Source of the DNA: Flavobacteriaceae bacterium F08102
GTDB taxonomy: Bacteria > Bacteroidota > Bacteroidia > Flavobacteriales > Flavobacteriaceae
Length of the DNA stretch: 64,000 bases
Direction: 5' to 3'
Assembly: GCA_023015935.1 (NCBI GenBank)
Contig: JALKAY010000001.1
Span: 62,874 to 126,873, forward strand
Shown: positions 17,937 through 26,858 of the stretch, piece after piece
Layout of the letters: every line of letters begins with the position of its first letter
Numbering within the stretch: position 1 is the first letter of the stretch
Position numbers and translations under genes: made by a program
The notes under the pieces: model-generated
Database searches by the model: none
What the model was told of the DNA's origin: nothing
What the model saw: only the letters and a program-made list of their open reading frames with translations

Positions 17937-19969
17937 ATGCATAACTATACAAATAGCTTGATAGAGGAAACTACCCCCTACTTATTACAACATGCTCATA
18001 ATCCGGTGGATTGGTACCCATGGAATGACGAAACCCTTGCCTTAGCAAAAAGAGAGCATAAGCTAATTCTAATCTCTATTGGGTATGCTGCTTGTCATTG
18101 GTGTCATGTAATGGAAAAAGAAAGTTTTGAAGACCTCAAGTAGCTACACTGATGAATTCAAACTTTATCAATATTAAAGTCGACCGTGAAGAACGACCAG
18201 ACATTGACCAAATTTATATGCACGCCGTACAATTGATGTCAGGTCAAGGAGGATGGCCTTTGAACTGTATAGCCTTGCCAAATGGACAACCCATTTGGGG
18301 TGGAACATACTTTCCAAAGAAACAATGGATTCAAAGCTTAAGCCAAATTGCTACCTTACATCATAGTAACCCCAAAAAACTAAAAACATATGCCCTTAAA
18401 CTCACAAAAGGAGTTAGGCAATCCGATTTAATCACCACGAATCCTCAACCACAAGAATTTACCAAAAAACACATAATAGCAATGGTAAAAACATGGCAGA
18501 AGTATATGGATACGCAACGAGGTAGCACCCATCGAGCTCCAAAATTTCCAATGCCGAACACCTATGAATTTTTATTGGCTTATAGCAATCAATTTAACGA
18601 TGACATCATCTTAAACTATGTGAATACAAGCTTGACTAATTTGGCATTTGGAGGCATATTCGATCAAATTGGTGGTGGTTTTTCAAGATATTCCATAGAT
18701 AAAATGTGGCATATTCCGCACTTTGAGAAAATGCTCTATGACAATGCTCAATTAATACAACTCTATGCCAAAGCGTATAAAGCCACAAAAAACACCCTAT
18801 ACAAAGAAGTTGTTGAATAATCCATTACCTTTCTTGAACGGGAATTAATGGATCTACAAGGTGCTTTATACGCATCTCTTGATGCTGATAGCGAAACCCT
18901 TCATGGCCAATTAGAAGAAGGTGCCTATTACACTTAGACCAAAGAAGAATTAAAATCCTTGTTAAAAGATGATTTTGATTTATTTGCTAACTATTTTTCA
19001 GTCCATGAAAAATTTCAATGGACATCTAATAAATATCAATTATTTCGAAGGCAAACTGACGACGAATTTGCCAGACAGAACGCACTAACTTCTGATGAAG
19101 TACATCAAAAGGTGAACAACTGGAAAACAATACTCCTAACAAAACGAAATGACCGTTCACGCCCTTGTTTAGATGATAAAATAATTACTTCTTGGAACGC
19201 CCTAATGCTAAATGCATATACTGAAGCTTATCACGCATTTGGCAACCCAAACTATTTAGAAAGTGCCAAAAAATTAGGTATATTCTTCAAAAGTCAAATT
19301 CAACCAGATGGGGGACTTTGGAGAAATTATAAAAATGGACAACGTACAATTAATGCCTACTTAGAAGATTATGCTACCGTCATTGAAGCCAAAATTTCGT
19401 TATATCAAGTAAGTTTAGACCCGCAATGGTTATCCAAAGCACAAGAACTTACCGAATATTGTTTTGAGCACTTTTTCGATAAAAAAGCAGGTTTATTCTT
19501 TTTCACCTCTGCTAAAGACCCAGCGCTCATCACAAGAAAAATTGAAATTGAAGATCAGGTAATTCCGGCTTCCAATTCGATTATGGCAAGAAACCTCTTT
19601 AAACTAGGTACTCTTTTCTCCAATAAAGAAACTGTTAACATAGCACGTTCAATACTACATCATGTACAACCCTTCATGCTTGATTACGGTGCTGGATTTT
19701 CAAATTGGGGGCAGCTGTATTTATGGATGTTGGATGATTATTATGCTATAGCAATTGTAGGTCCCAATGCTAAGGAAAAACTTAAATTAATGCAGCAGTA
19801 TTACCTCCCAAACAGTCTCTTTTTAGGGAGTGAAACTAAGAGTAAAATTCCATTATTAGCGCATAAATATGAACAGGGCGTCACACAAATATTTGTCTGT
19901 GTAGATGGACGTTGTAAATTTCCTGTAAAAACAATAAAAAACGCATTGGATCAAATTGGGAAAAACTAA
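17937..19969 (+). pseudogene. Thioredoxin-domain (DUF255/YyaL-like) protein, broken by three lesions
   Basis: The intact ancestor would be ~677 aa, normal for this family: an N-terminal thioredoxin-like domain with CHWC followed by an (alpha/alpha)6 glycosidase-like domain. The first 68 codons run in one frame to TAG at 18141-18143 (…SFEDLK stop). The homologous continuation ([21 protein letters not shown]) is in another frame, so a net one-base loss occurred near 18137-18141. In the second frame there are two in-frame nonsense codons, TAA at 18818-18820 and TAG at 18935-18937. The latter falls where the family has Trp in YYTWTKEEL, consistent with TGG to TAG. All other segments remain readable to the C-terminus, so the decay is recent. 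Independent sequencing errors are unlikely to explain three lesions in one gene. Confidence 0.93.
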
Positions 19970-19988
19970 AAAAATGTACTTATTTTTG
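19956..19988 (+). promoter_or_regulatory. Promoter of the MscS-like gene
   Basis: A -33 TTG at 19956-19958 and a perfect -7 TATTTTTG at 19981-19988 are separated by 22 bases, inside the 17-23 range of Bacteroidota promoters. The -33 element lies within the 3' end of the upstream pseudogene. Confidence 0.6.
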
Positions 19989-20017
19989 CATTTTATAACT
20001 AAAAAGACAACTACACT

Positions 20018-20830
20018 ATGAATATGGATAAGTTAATGGAGAAAGGCATCGAATTCATTGTTGATTTTGGTCCAAAAGTATTAGGCGCAATTTTAATTTG
20101 GATTATTGGTTCTTGGATTATCCAAAAACTTATTGGCGTTGCTCGTAAAGTCATGACAAAACAAAGTTATGATGAAAGTTTACAACGGTTTTTATTAAAT
20201 TTAATAGGATGGGTTCTAAAAATCTTATTAATTCTAACCATTCTAGGTAATCTCGGAGTTGAAACCACTTCATTTGCTGCCATTTTAGCTGCTGCAGGTT
20301 TAGCGATTGGCTTAGCACTTCAAGGGTCGTTGGCCAATTTTGCTGGTGGCGTTCTAATCATGATCTTCAAACCATTTAAGATTGGCGATCTCATAGAAGC
20401 CCAAGGAATTACAGGTGTAGTAAAAGAAATTGAAATATTCACTACCAAACTCATAACACCTGGTAATAAATTAGCGATAGTTCCTAATGGAGCACTCTCT
20501 AATGGTAACATCATTAACTATACTGCAGAAGGAATTTTACGTGTAGATTTAGTCATTGGCGTATCCTACGATGCTGACATTAAGAAAACCAAAGAAGTAT
20601 TAATGAGTGTCTTGAATGCCAATGATAAAATTTTAAAAGATCCTGCACCAACCATTGCTGTTTCTGAATTAGCAGATAGTTCAGTGAATTTTGTAGTTAG
20701 ACCTTTTGTACTCGCGGCAGATTATTGGACTGTTTATTTTGAAACTTTAGAAAACGTGAAAATTGCCCTAGACAATGCTGGTATAGAAATTCCATATCCA
20801 CATTCTGTAGAAATTCAAAAACAAGGGTAG
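20018..20830 (+). CDS. Small-conductance mechanosensitive channel (MscS family)
   Basis: Inner-membrane tension-gated channel releasing solutes on hypo-osmotic shock. The 270-aa protein has the core three-TM layout: TM1 VLGAILIWIIGSWII, TM2 around LLNLIGWVLKILLILTILG, then the pore-lining TM3 with Ala/Gly periodicity (AAILAAAGLAIGLALQGSLANFAGG). It is followed by the beta-domain signature FKPFKIGDLIEAQGITGVV and the C-terminal alpha/beta cage. Length matches E. coli MscS. It is a single-gene unit with its own promoter. Confidence 0.96.
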   Translation: MNMDKLMEKGIEFIVDFGPKVLGAILIWIIGSWIIQKLIGVARKVMTKQSYDESLQRFLLNLIGWVLKILLILTILGNLGVETTSFAAILAAAGLAIGLALQGSLANFAGGVLIMIFKPFKIGDLIEAQGITGVVKEIEIFTTKLITPGNKLAIVPNGALSNGNIINYTAEGILRVDLVIGVSYDADIKKTKEVLMSVLNANDKILKDPAPTIAVSELADSSVNFVVRPFVLAADYWTVYFETLENVKIALDNAGIEIPYPHSVEIQKQG

Positions 20831-20870
20831 GGATTAACGTACTGCCAATTTAGAAATTTATGAAGCATCG

Positions 20871-20891
20871 GCCGTGCTTTATAAGCACGGC
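20871..20891. terminator. Hairpin between converging mscS-like and tsaB genes
   Basis: A 9-bp perfect stem GCCGTGCTT / AAGCACGGC around a TAT loop, 41 bases past the plus-strand stop and 33 bases past the tsaB stop. Neither side has a clear U-run, so it may be a weak bidirectional terminator or an mRNA 3'-end stabiliser. Confidence 0.5.
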
Positions 20892-20923
20892 AAAATTTAC
20901 TCGAATTCACCTATTAAGACATC

Positions 20924-21607
20924 TTAAAGGAGTTTCTTCTTAGAGGGAGTCACCAAGAATTCTTTGAGATAAAGTGGCTCAAAATAAGCGATATTTTCAA
21001 AGTTTTCATATTGGTATGCTTTATCTGCCAGCACAGGCATTTGTTTTGACGATGGATAATAACCATTCATGAAAATTGCATTTTCATGTTGGATAAGTGT
21101 ACTGCATTTTTGGGCGCCATCACCCAAAAAATACACTTTCCCTTTCGCTAAATAATCACTAAACGAATGTTCATTGATTATTTCAGCTTTAATTTCGCGA
21201 ATACACGCATAGTTGTGATTGTACACTGCACTGTATACTTCCAATCGCCTAGCATCTAATAGGGGGATAATAAAACTGTGTTCTTCTACTGAAACCGACC
21301 TAGCCAAAATAGCTAAGGTTGAGAGTCCAATCAAAGGAATATCTAAACTAAAACAAAACCCTTTCGCTGCCGCTACTCCAATACGTAACCCTGTGTAAGA
21401 ACCCGGCCCCATACTCACGGAAACTGCTTTTAAATCGTCCATCTTCATATTGCTTAAGGTGAATAGCTCTTCAATAAAAACATGTAATAACTCACCATGA
21501 CTAAAACGATCATCATTAAATTCTTTAACATGAAGTAATTTATCTCCATCCGATAAGCTGACGGAACAATTTTTTGTAGCGGTTTCTATATGTAAAAGTA
21601 AAGACAA
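20924..21607 (-). CDS. tsaB: tRNA threonylcarbamoyladenosine biosynthesis protein TsaB
   Basis: Partner of TsaD and TsaE in t6A37 formation on ANN-decoding tRNAs; inactive ASKHA-fold paralogue of TsaD. The opening LLLHIETATKNCSVSLSDG, the VSMGPGSYTGLRIGVAAAKG loop and LDARRLEVYSAVY are diagnostic. The start is set at TTG 21607 (protein MSLLLHIETATK, 227 aa, normal size). An upstream open frame reaching 21685 would have the perfect promoter box at 21627-21634 inside it and adds residues not expected in the family. A nearby ATG at 21610-21612 is out of frame. Confidence 0.9.
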   Translation of the reverse strand: MSLLLHIETATKNCSVSLSDGDKLLHVKEFNDDRFSHGELLHVFIEELFTLSNMKMDDLKAVSVSMGPGSYTGLRIGVAAAKGFCFSLDIPLIGLSTLAILARSVSVEEHSFIIPLLDARRLEVYSAVYNHNYACIREIKAEIINEHSFSDYLAKGKVYFLGDGAQKCSTLIQHENAIFMNGYYPSSKQMPVLADKAYQYENFENIAYFEPLYLKEFLVTPSKKKLL

Positions 21608-21626
21608 GACATGATTTTTTGGACCA

Positions 21627-21634
21627 CAAAGATA
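21627..21634 (-). promoter_or_regulatory. -7 promoter box of tsaB
   Basis: Minus-strand TATCTTTG, perfect TAnnTTTG, 19 bases upstream of the TTG start. It predicts a leader of about a dozen bases and rules out the longer start. Confidence 0.6.
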
Positions 21635-21730
21635 TATATAAAATACATCATCCAACAGGAGAATGCTTATCGATTTATCCCACAAAATTTCGTAGAAAAA
21701 TACCCTACAAGAATGATTCGAGTACTATCT

Positions 21731-23059
21731 TTATTCTAAAACAATTGGAATCCCGTAATAAAATTCTAACAATTTTGTTCTGAACACGAAATTGTATTTA
21801 GCACGAGATAAATCCGATTTAACTTTAGCCAATCGATTACGAACTTGTTCAAAATCAAAAGAGGTACTATCTCCCAAATTATAACGCTCTTGGGCAAAAA
21901 CAAAGGCTTGTTCCTGTGCTTTAACCGATTTAACAGCAGCTTGATATTCTTTTAATGCCCCTCGTGCATTAATAAATGCCTGTTCAATATCTTCTCGCAA
22001 AGTTAATTTTGCATTTTCAAGACTTATTTCGGTAATTTCTTTATTGATAAGTGCCCTGTTAACGCTCGCTTTAACCTGCCCCCTACTAAAGATTGGTATA
22101 CTTAGATTAAGTCCAACAGATTGTCCTAAATTATTATCCAATTGATCAGAAAAGTTAAACACATCTGGATTTCCGTACAAATGACTATAGCCTGTACTAA
22201 TTCCAGCGCTCAATGAAAGTGATGGTAAATAACTAGATTTAGCAATTTTGATACTATTTTCTGCATTTTCTAAACGGATTTCTGCACTTTTAATTTCCGG
22301 CCGCTCTTCAAGGGCTTTCATAAAAATCTCATCGGTATCATTGTACATTAAAGCAACAGATTCAATGTTTACATCAATATCTTCAACGTTAAAATCTTTG
22401 TTGGGTATTTGCAAGATTTGAGAGAGGCTAAGAAGCGATAAATCTAAACTATTCTCTGCAGCTACGATTGCGCTTTCATCATTTGCCAAAGTAGCTTCTA
22501 CTTCCAATAAATTCCCCTTTGGTAGAACCCCAGCATCGACCAACTCTTTAGTCCTAACTAATTGTTGCTTGGTTATTTCCAATTGTTCTTTAGCAATTGC
22601 TAAGCTTTCCTTATTGAAAAGCACATTTAAATAGGAGTTAACGATGACCAACGAAATATCGTCTTTCATCTTCTGCAAATCGAACAAACTAGCCTGATAA
22701 GCTAATTCAGATTGAAGCACACTGTATTTTAGGTTAAAACCATCAAACAACGTTACAGAAGTATTGAGTCCCATATTGGTAGATCGGGTATTAACCGACT
22801 GTCTATTCCCTGAAATAGGCTCGATTCCAGACCCAAAACTAAAATTTTGACCAACAGAACCCGAGACACCAGGGAGCCTATTTCCTTTGGCACTTGCTAT
22901 ATCTTGTTTTCGTAATTCAGTCGTATGATCTGCCTGTAAAACAGATAGATTGTGCTGTAAAGCATAGGTTACCATTTCTTCTAACCCCCATTTTTTTTCC
23001 TGTCCAACAGCATGTAAGGTTAATAAAAAGACAAATAACTGTGTAATTTTAGTTCTCAT
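21731..23059 (-). CDS. TolC-family outer-membrane efflux protein
   Basis: A 442-aa trimeric outer-membrane channel subunit for export of small molecules or proteins. A signal peptide ends near TLHAVGQ, then two OEP repeats follow: KWGLEEMVTYALQHNLSVL opens the first, and LEERPEIKSAEIRLENAENSIKIAKSSYLP opens the second. Long coiled-coil stretches form the periplasmic tunnel. Size is typical. No RND pump or membrane-fusion partner is adjacent, so its inner-membrane partner must be encoded elsewhere. Its direct neighbours are tsaB and the cytochrome oxidase accessory genes. Confidence 0.95.
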   Translation of the reverse strand: MRTKITQLFVFLLTLHAVGQEKKWGLEEMVTYALQHNLSVLQADHTTELRKQDIASAKGNRLPGVSGSVGQNFSFGSGIEPISGNRQSVNTRSTNMGLNTSVTLFDGFNLKYSVLQSELAYQASLFDLQKMKDDISLVIVNSYLNVLFNKESLAIAKEQLEITKQQLVRTKELVDAGVLPKGNLLEVEATLANDESAIVAAENSLDLSLLSLSQILQIPNKDFNVEDIDVNIESVALMYNDTDEIFMKALEERPEIKSAEIRLENAENSIKIAKSSYLPSLSLSAGISTGYSHLYGNPDVFNFSDQLDNNLGQSVGLNLSIPIFSRGQVKASVNRALINKEITEISLENAKLTLREDIEQAFINARGALKEYQAAVKSVKAQEQAFVFAQERYNLGDSTSFDFEQVRNRLAKVKSDLSRAKYNFVFRTKLLEFYYGIPIVLE

Positions 23060-23196
23060 AAACGTTTTGTACTTTAGAAAGGATAGCCCCCTTTTTAAGC
23101 TTTTCAGTTAGATAGCTAAATCGCGTGGACTTTTCGATTTCCTATTTGACGAATAAGCCCTTTTCTTGTTACACTTTTTAAGATGTAATTCACATT

Positions 23197-23409
23197 TTAT
23201 TTAGTCTGCTTGTATTTTTTATAGATAAAATATCCAGCAATCGCGACCAATATATAGGGGAACATCATTAAATAAACAATGCCTGTATTTAAACTTTCAG
23301 CCATATCAGCATCACCAGACTCAACAACAGCCTTACACATGGCACACTGGGCATTTGTCAAAAAGGGCAACATCAAAATGCTACTAATAAAGAGATATTT
23401 TGTTTTCAT
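23197..23409 (-). CDS. Small exported CxxC membrane protein beside DUF420/SCO
   Basis: A 70-aa protein: an N-terminal signal or TM segment (MKTKYLFISSILMLPFLTNAQ), a short periplasmic loop with CAMCKAVVESGDADMAES, and a C-terminal TM segment ending in a Lys-rich KKYKQTK tail. The start at 23409 is supported by the ATGA overlap with the DUF420 gene. The CxxC just outside the membrane and the location in a cytochrome-oxidase maturation block suggest a thiol or copper role (inference). I know it only as a conserved hypothetical of Bacteroidota. Confidence 0.8.
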   Translation of the reverse strand: MKTKYLFISSILMLPFLTNAQCAMCKAVVESGDADMAESLNTGIVYLMMFPYILVAIAGYFIYKKYKQTK

Positions 23410-23927
23410 AAGTAATAAGGTGAAATCATTAGATAAACTACTACACCTGAAATCGCGACATAAAGCCAAAGAGGAAACGCAATTTTAGCTATGCGCTTAT
23501 GCCTAACAATATCATTAGTAATGGCTCTCACATAAGTGATTAAAACAAATGGAATAACCGCTATTGACAAAATAATGTGCGAAATGAGTACAAAATAATA
23601 AACATATTTAACCGCTCCGTCACCTCCAAAAGGTGTTGAATCAGAAGTCATATGGTATAAAATATACATAATCAAAAACACCAATGAACAAAAGATGGCC
23701 GTTTTCATCAGGTTTTTATGAAGGTTTACTTTTTTATTTTTTACAGCCCAAAACGCTACCATCAAAATGATGGCTGTAATGGCATTGATACTCGCATAAA
23801 TTGGTGGGAGAAATACAGGCAACGCTAATTCTATCCTTACCGAAAACAAACTCGCAACTACTAAAGGTATAAAGATTGACAATACAACTATAAGTTTATT
23901 GTACTTTTTTTCAGGTGTTGAGTTCAT
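23406..23927 (-). CDS. DUF420-family membrane protein
   Basis: A 173-aa inner-membrane protein with about five TM segments and conserved histidines in NLHKNLMKTA, LYHMTSDSTPFGG, VLISHIILSIAV and VRHKRIAKIAFPLWLYVAISG. This matches DUF420, a CtaG-related family regularly linked to cytochrome oxidase assembly. It overlaps both neighbours by 4 bases (ATGA), so SCO, DUF420 and the small CxxC protein form one coupled unit. A role in copper delivery or heme-copper oxidase maturation is inferred from context. Confidence 0.9.
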   Translation of the reverse strand: MNSTPEKKYNKLIVVLSIFIPLVVASLFSVRIELALPVFLPPIYASINAITAIILMVAFWAVKNKKVNLHKNLMKTAIFCSLVFLIMYILYHMTSDSTPFGGDGAVKYVYYFVLISHIILSIAVIPFVLITYVRAITNDIVRHKRIAKIAFPLWLYVAISGVVVYLMISPYYL

Positions 23928-24607
23928 TCTTCCAAGAGTTTTTGTATGTCTTCTTTAATCCATTCTACTTGTTCCTTATCTGTTCCTTGATAATAAACAA
24001 TTGGGTTTCCGTATTGGTCTTTCCTAGATCGAATATATCCATTTTTATCGATTAAAGCAAAGAATCCTTGATGCTCAAAACCACCTTCCACTGCAGGATT
24101 TATTCCTGTAAAAATATTCAGCCCTTTATTCGATAAATCGTATACATTTTGGTCTTCCTCTGTTAAAAAATGCCAATTTAAGGAGGTAACTCCATGGCGT
24201 TCGGCATATTTCTTAAGTACAATTGGCGTATCTATTTGAGGAGAAATTGTGAAAGAAGCAATCGCAAAATCATCGCGATTTCCATAAGCTTTTTCTAAGA
24301 TCTTCATATTTTCGGTCATAACGGGACAAATCGTTGGACAACTCGTGAAAAAGAAATCAACTACATATACCTTCCCTTTAAAATCGCTTTTACTAATTAA
24401 TAGACTGTCCTGATTTCTAAAAGTAAAATCAGGCATTTGTTTAAGAGTATCATTAATTTCTAAAAAAGCAAGTTTAGCATTCGACTTTAGATCTTTAGGT
24501 TGATCTACTGTATTGTCATTTTTTAATCGATCTACAATTTTTGGTACAGCATAAATTCCAAAAACCAAAACAATGAGACTAATTCCGATATATGAATTTT
24601 TTTTCAT
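23924..24607 (-). CDS. SCO1/SenC-family copper chaperone
   Basis: Membrane-anchored thioredoxin-fold protein that loads copper into the CuA site of cytochrome c oxidase. After a single N-terminal TM anchor, the copper ligands are visible: CPTIC (Cys91, Cys95; numbering from the GTG one codon upstream) and the distal His in FEHQGFFALIDKNG (His180). The ATG at 24605-24607 is preferred over the adjacent GTG. The gene follows the SCO-like gene by only a few bases and overlaps DUF420, placing it in the oxidase maturation operon. Confidence 0.94.
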   Translation of the reverse strand: MKKNSYIGISLIVLVFGIYAVPKIVDRLKNDNTVDQPKDLKSNAKLAFLEINDTLKQMPDFTFRNQDSLLISKSDFKGKVYVVDFFFTSCPTICPVMTENMKILEKAYGNRDDFAIASFTISPQIDTPIVLKKYAERHGVTSLNWHFLTEEDQNVYDLSNKGLNIFTGINPAVEGGFEHQGFFALIDKNGYIRSRKDQYGNPIVYYQGTDKEQVEWIKEDIQKLLEE

Positions 24608-24610
24608 CAC

Positions 24611-25258
24611 TTATATTTTTCGTTTATTCTTTTTAAGAGCCATGCGATATTCTGCTACAATGACCTTTACATCATCTACCATTTTATTGTGAATTGGCGC
24701 AACAGTTTCTGCATTATAACCATATAATATTCCTGCCGTATCGTCGTCGTCAATTCTTCCACGAAGATTTTGATCTTTATCAATAATAAAGGCATATGGA
24801 GAATAACTGTGTTCGTTTATTGTCAGTGTCGTTTTAAGGCTATTAAAAAGCGTTTCAATCTCTTCACGGCTACCGTACACTGATTTCCACTTCCGCATAT
24901 CGGTAACTACACCTAATCGTTTCAATAAGGCATCAGATTGGGGCTGGGTACCCTCTGGCAAAACAGCGACAAATTGAAAATCCTTAAACTTATAAAAGTG
25001 CTTATATATTTTTTCATTTAAATTTAATGCATTGCTTTTAACAGCATCCAAATCATCCCCAAAGAAACACAGTATACTAATATTACCTTTAAGGGTAACT
25101 GTATCCTTTGATGGGTAATTAAAATGGTTAACATCTTGAACATTTTCAGTGAGTACGGGAAGTTTTGCGAAATTATTTGTTCCCGTTAAAAGGAAAATGT
25201 AAAAAACAAGCGGCATTATAAACAACACACCCACCACCCAAAAGTTTCTTTTCTTCAT
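24611..25258 (-). CDS. SCO/thioredoxin-like membrane-anchored protein lacking the copper cysteines
   Basis: A 215-aa protein with an N-terminal anchor (WVVGVLFIMPLVFYIFLLTG) and a periplasmic domain that tracks the neighbouring SCO protein element by element. NISILCFFGDDLDAV occupies the place of the CPTIC strand and helix, FQFVAVLPEG the next strand, and YAFIIDKDQNLRGRIDDDD the SCO segment FALIDKNGYIRSRKD. The CxxxC pair and the distal His are absent. It heads the SCO-DUF420 unit with its own -7 box. Probably a redox-inactive paralogue or scaffold in oxidase assembly (inference). Confidence 0.72.
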   Translation of the reverse strand: MKKRNFWVVGVLFIMPLVFYIFLLTGTNNFAKLPVLTENVQDVNHFNYPSKDTVTLKGNISILCFFGDDLDAVKSNALNLNEKIYKHFYKFKDFQFVAVLPEGTQPQSDALLKRLGVVTDMRKWKSVYGSREEIETLFNSLKTTLTINEHSYSPYAFIIDKDQNLRGRIDDDDTAGILYGYNAETVAPIHNKMVDDVKVIVAEYRMALKKNKRKI

Positions 25259-25283
25259 GCTAATTATTTTGTCATTCCGCCAA

Positions 25284-25291
25284 CAAAATTA
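25284..25291 (-). promoter_or_regulatory. -7 promoter box of the SCO/DUF420 unit
   Basis: Minus-strand TAATTTTG matches TAnnTTTG, 25 bases before the start at 25258 and just after the terminator of the upstream oxidase operon. Confidence 0.55.
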
Positions 25292-25328
25292 CTGTTCTTT
25301 TAAGGAATTCCCTTAATTTTTAGCATAA

Positions 25329-25353
25329 AAAAAAGCGGTTAAACCGCTTTTTT
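25329..25353 (-). terminator. Terminator of the cyoE-coxIII-coxIV operon
   Basis: GCGG / CCGC core extended by A6/T6 arms around a TTAAA loop; on the minus strand the 3' arm continues into a U-run. It lies 25 bases beyond the COX IV stop and is symmetric enough to work in both directions. Confidence 0.85.
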
Positions 25354-25377
25354 CATATTGTTATTTCACCTCCTAGC

Positions 25378-25731
25378 TTATGACCAAGATGTATATCTTT
25401 CAAATATTTCACCTAAATGTCCACCTTCAATTAACAGTAAGGTAGCTAAATATGCAATTAAAAATACGGCTGTCCAAACAATAGCCCTTCTCAAGGCAGC
25501 CTTTTCATGTTTAAGGTGCATAAAATACCATGCAATTCCATATGCTTTAACGAGGGTAAGAATTAAGAACAACCAATTTAACAAACTAGTCCCTAAAAAA
25601 TTGGTAAAATGCATATAAGCTGGCTTAACAATACCAAAAGCTACTTCTATGATGGTTACAATTGATAATAATCCAAAAACTTTCCAAATTAAACCAACGT
25701 TTGATTCGTGTGATCCGTGTGTCTGTGCCAT
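25378..25731 (-). CDS. Cytochrome c oxidase subunit IV family protein
   Basis: Small accessory subunit of a heme-copper oxidase. The 117-aa protein has three TM segments (IWKVFGLLSIVTIIEVAFGIV, LLNWLFLILTLVKAYGIAWYFMHL, AIVWTAVFLIAYLATLLLIEGG). The conserved KAYGIAWYFMHLKHEK stretch is typical of bacterial subunit IV (caa3/CtaF type). It is the last gene of the oxidase structural operon and is followed by a terminator. Confidence 0.93.
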   Translation of the reverse strand: MAQTHGSHESNVGLIWKVFGLLSIVTIIEVAFGIVKPAYMHFTNFLGTSLLNWLFLILTLVKAYGIAWYFMHLKHEKAALRRAIVWTAVFLIAYLATLLLIEGGHLGEIFERYTSWS

Positions 25732-25749
25732 TGTAAAAAATAAATATGA

Positions 25750-26730
25750 TTAAACGAGGTAAAAGAAAGTAAAAACAAATACCCAAACTAAATCAACAAA
25801 ATGCCAATAAAGTCCGACTTTTTCTACCATTTCATAGTGTCCTCTTCGTTCGTAGGTTCCTAAAATTACATTAAAAAATATGATAATATTGATGACGATT
25901 CCTGTAAATACATGAAATCCGTGAAATCCAGTAATAAAGAAAAAGAAATCTGCAAATAACGTGTTTCCATATTCATTGACTTTGAGATTAGCTCCCATTA
26001 CAACACCTTCTGCCTTAGTTAAAAAAGCATTTGCTTCTTCTTTGGTCATTAGTGTTTTTTGTTTTTTATCAAAATTAATTAATTCAGTTCTCAAGCCCAC
26101 ATCTGGATTTGCTTTAAAACTACTCACCACTTCTTCAAGGGTATATGGAGGTATTGAACCTTCATCTTTCATGAACCATACTCCTTTATTTCTTGTCAAC
26201 TGTTCACGTTCTGAGCTTGCAACAACAAAATCATCTAATGCAATTTGATGACCATCTTTATCAACAAACTGCGCAATTTTACCATCTTGCATAACTACAG
26301 CTCCGTAGGTACCCGCGATAAAATTTTTCCATTCCCAAGCTTGAGAACCAAGGAATATTAATCCCCCAATGATAGTCAAGAACATATACAATGTGACTTT
26401 AGCCTTTTTCATTTGATGACCAGCATCAACAGCCAATACCATTGTTACTGAAGAGAAAATCAAGACAAAGGTCATAAATGCCACATAATACATTGGAAAA
26501 TGACCATGTACAAAAGGAACGTGCGTAAATACTTCATCAGCAATTGGCCAACTTTCCAAAAATTTAAAACGCATTAAACCATACGCTGCTAAAAACCCTG
26601 AAAATGTTAAAGCATCTGACACGATAAAAAACCACATCATCATTTTTCCATAACTTGATCCTAGGGGTTTACTTCCCCCACCATTCCAGGTGTTTTCTGC
26701 GCTAGTTTCTGTAGCAACTGTTGCTTCCAT
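25750..26730 (-). CDS. Cytochrome c oxidase subunit III, long form
   Basis: A 326-aa polytopic subunit of the respiratory heme-copper oxidase. SYGKMMMWFFIVSDALTFSGFLAAYG opens the TM core and FFFFITGFHGFHVFTGIVINII with LYWHFVDLVWVFVFTFFYLV closes it; these HGFH and WHFVDLVW phrases are hallmarks of subunit III. Between TM regions lies an unusual ~100-residue soluble insertion (roughly residues 130-235, from AVVMQDGKIAQFVDKDGHQI to NANLKVNEYGN-like sequence), a feature of the Bacteroidota long form. A second, shorter subunit III is encoded immediately upstream. Confidence 0.93.
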   Translation of the reverse strand: MEATVATETSAENTWNGGGSKPLGSSYGKMMMWFFIVSDALTFSGFLAAYGLMRFKFLESWPIADEVFTHVPFVHGHFPMYYVAFMTFVLIFSSVTMVLAVDAGHQMKKAKVTLYMFLTIIGGLIFLGSQAWEWKNFIAGTYGAVVMQDGKIAQFVDKDGHQIALDDFVVASSEREQLTRNKGVWFMKDEGSIPPYTLEEVVSSFKANPDVGLRTELINFDKKQKTLMTKEEANAFLTKAEGVVMGANLKVNEYGNTLFADFFFFITGFHGFHVFTGIVINIIIFFNVILGTYERRGHYEMVEKVGLYWHFVDLVWVFVFTFFYLV

Positions 26731-26858
26731 AAAAAAATTATCAGTTAATTTTGATTAATTCTGCTGCCGAGATGACTCTAAGCATCTGGCAAAAATATAA
26801 AACTTTACGACAAATCAATAGATAAAAAATGGTTTTTTACCCTTCTTAAATCTCTAAA

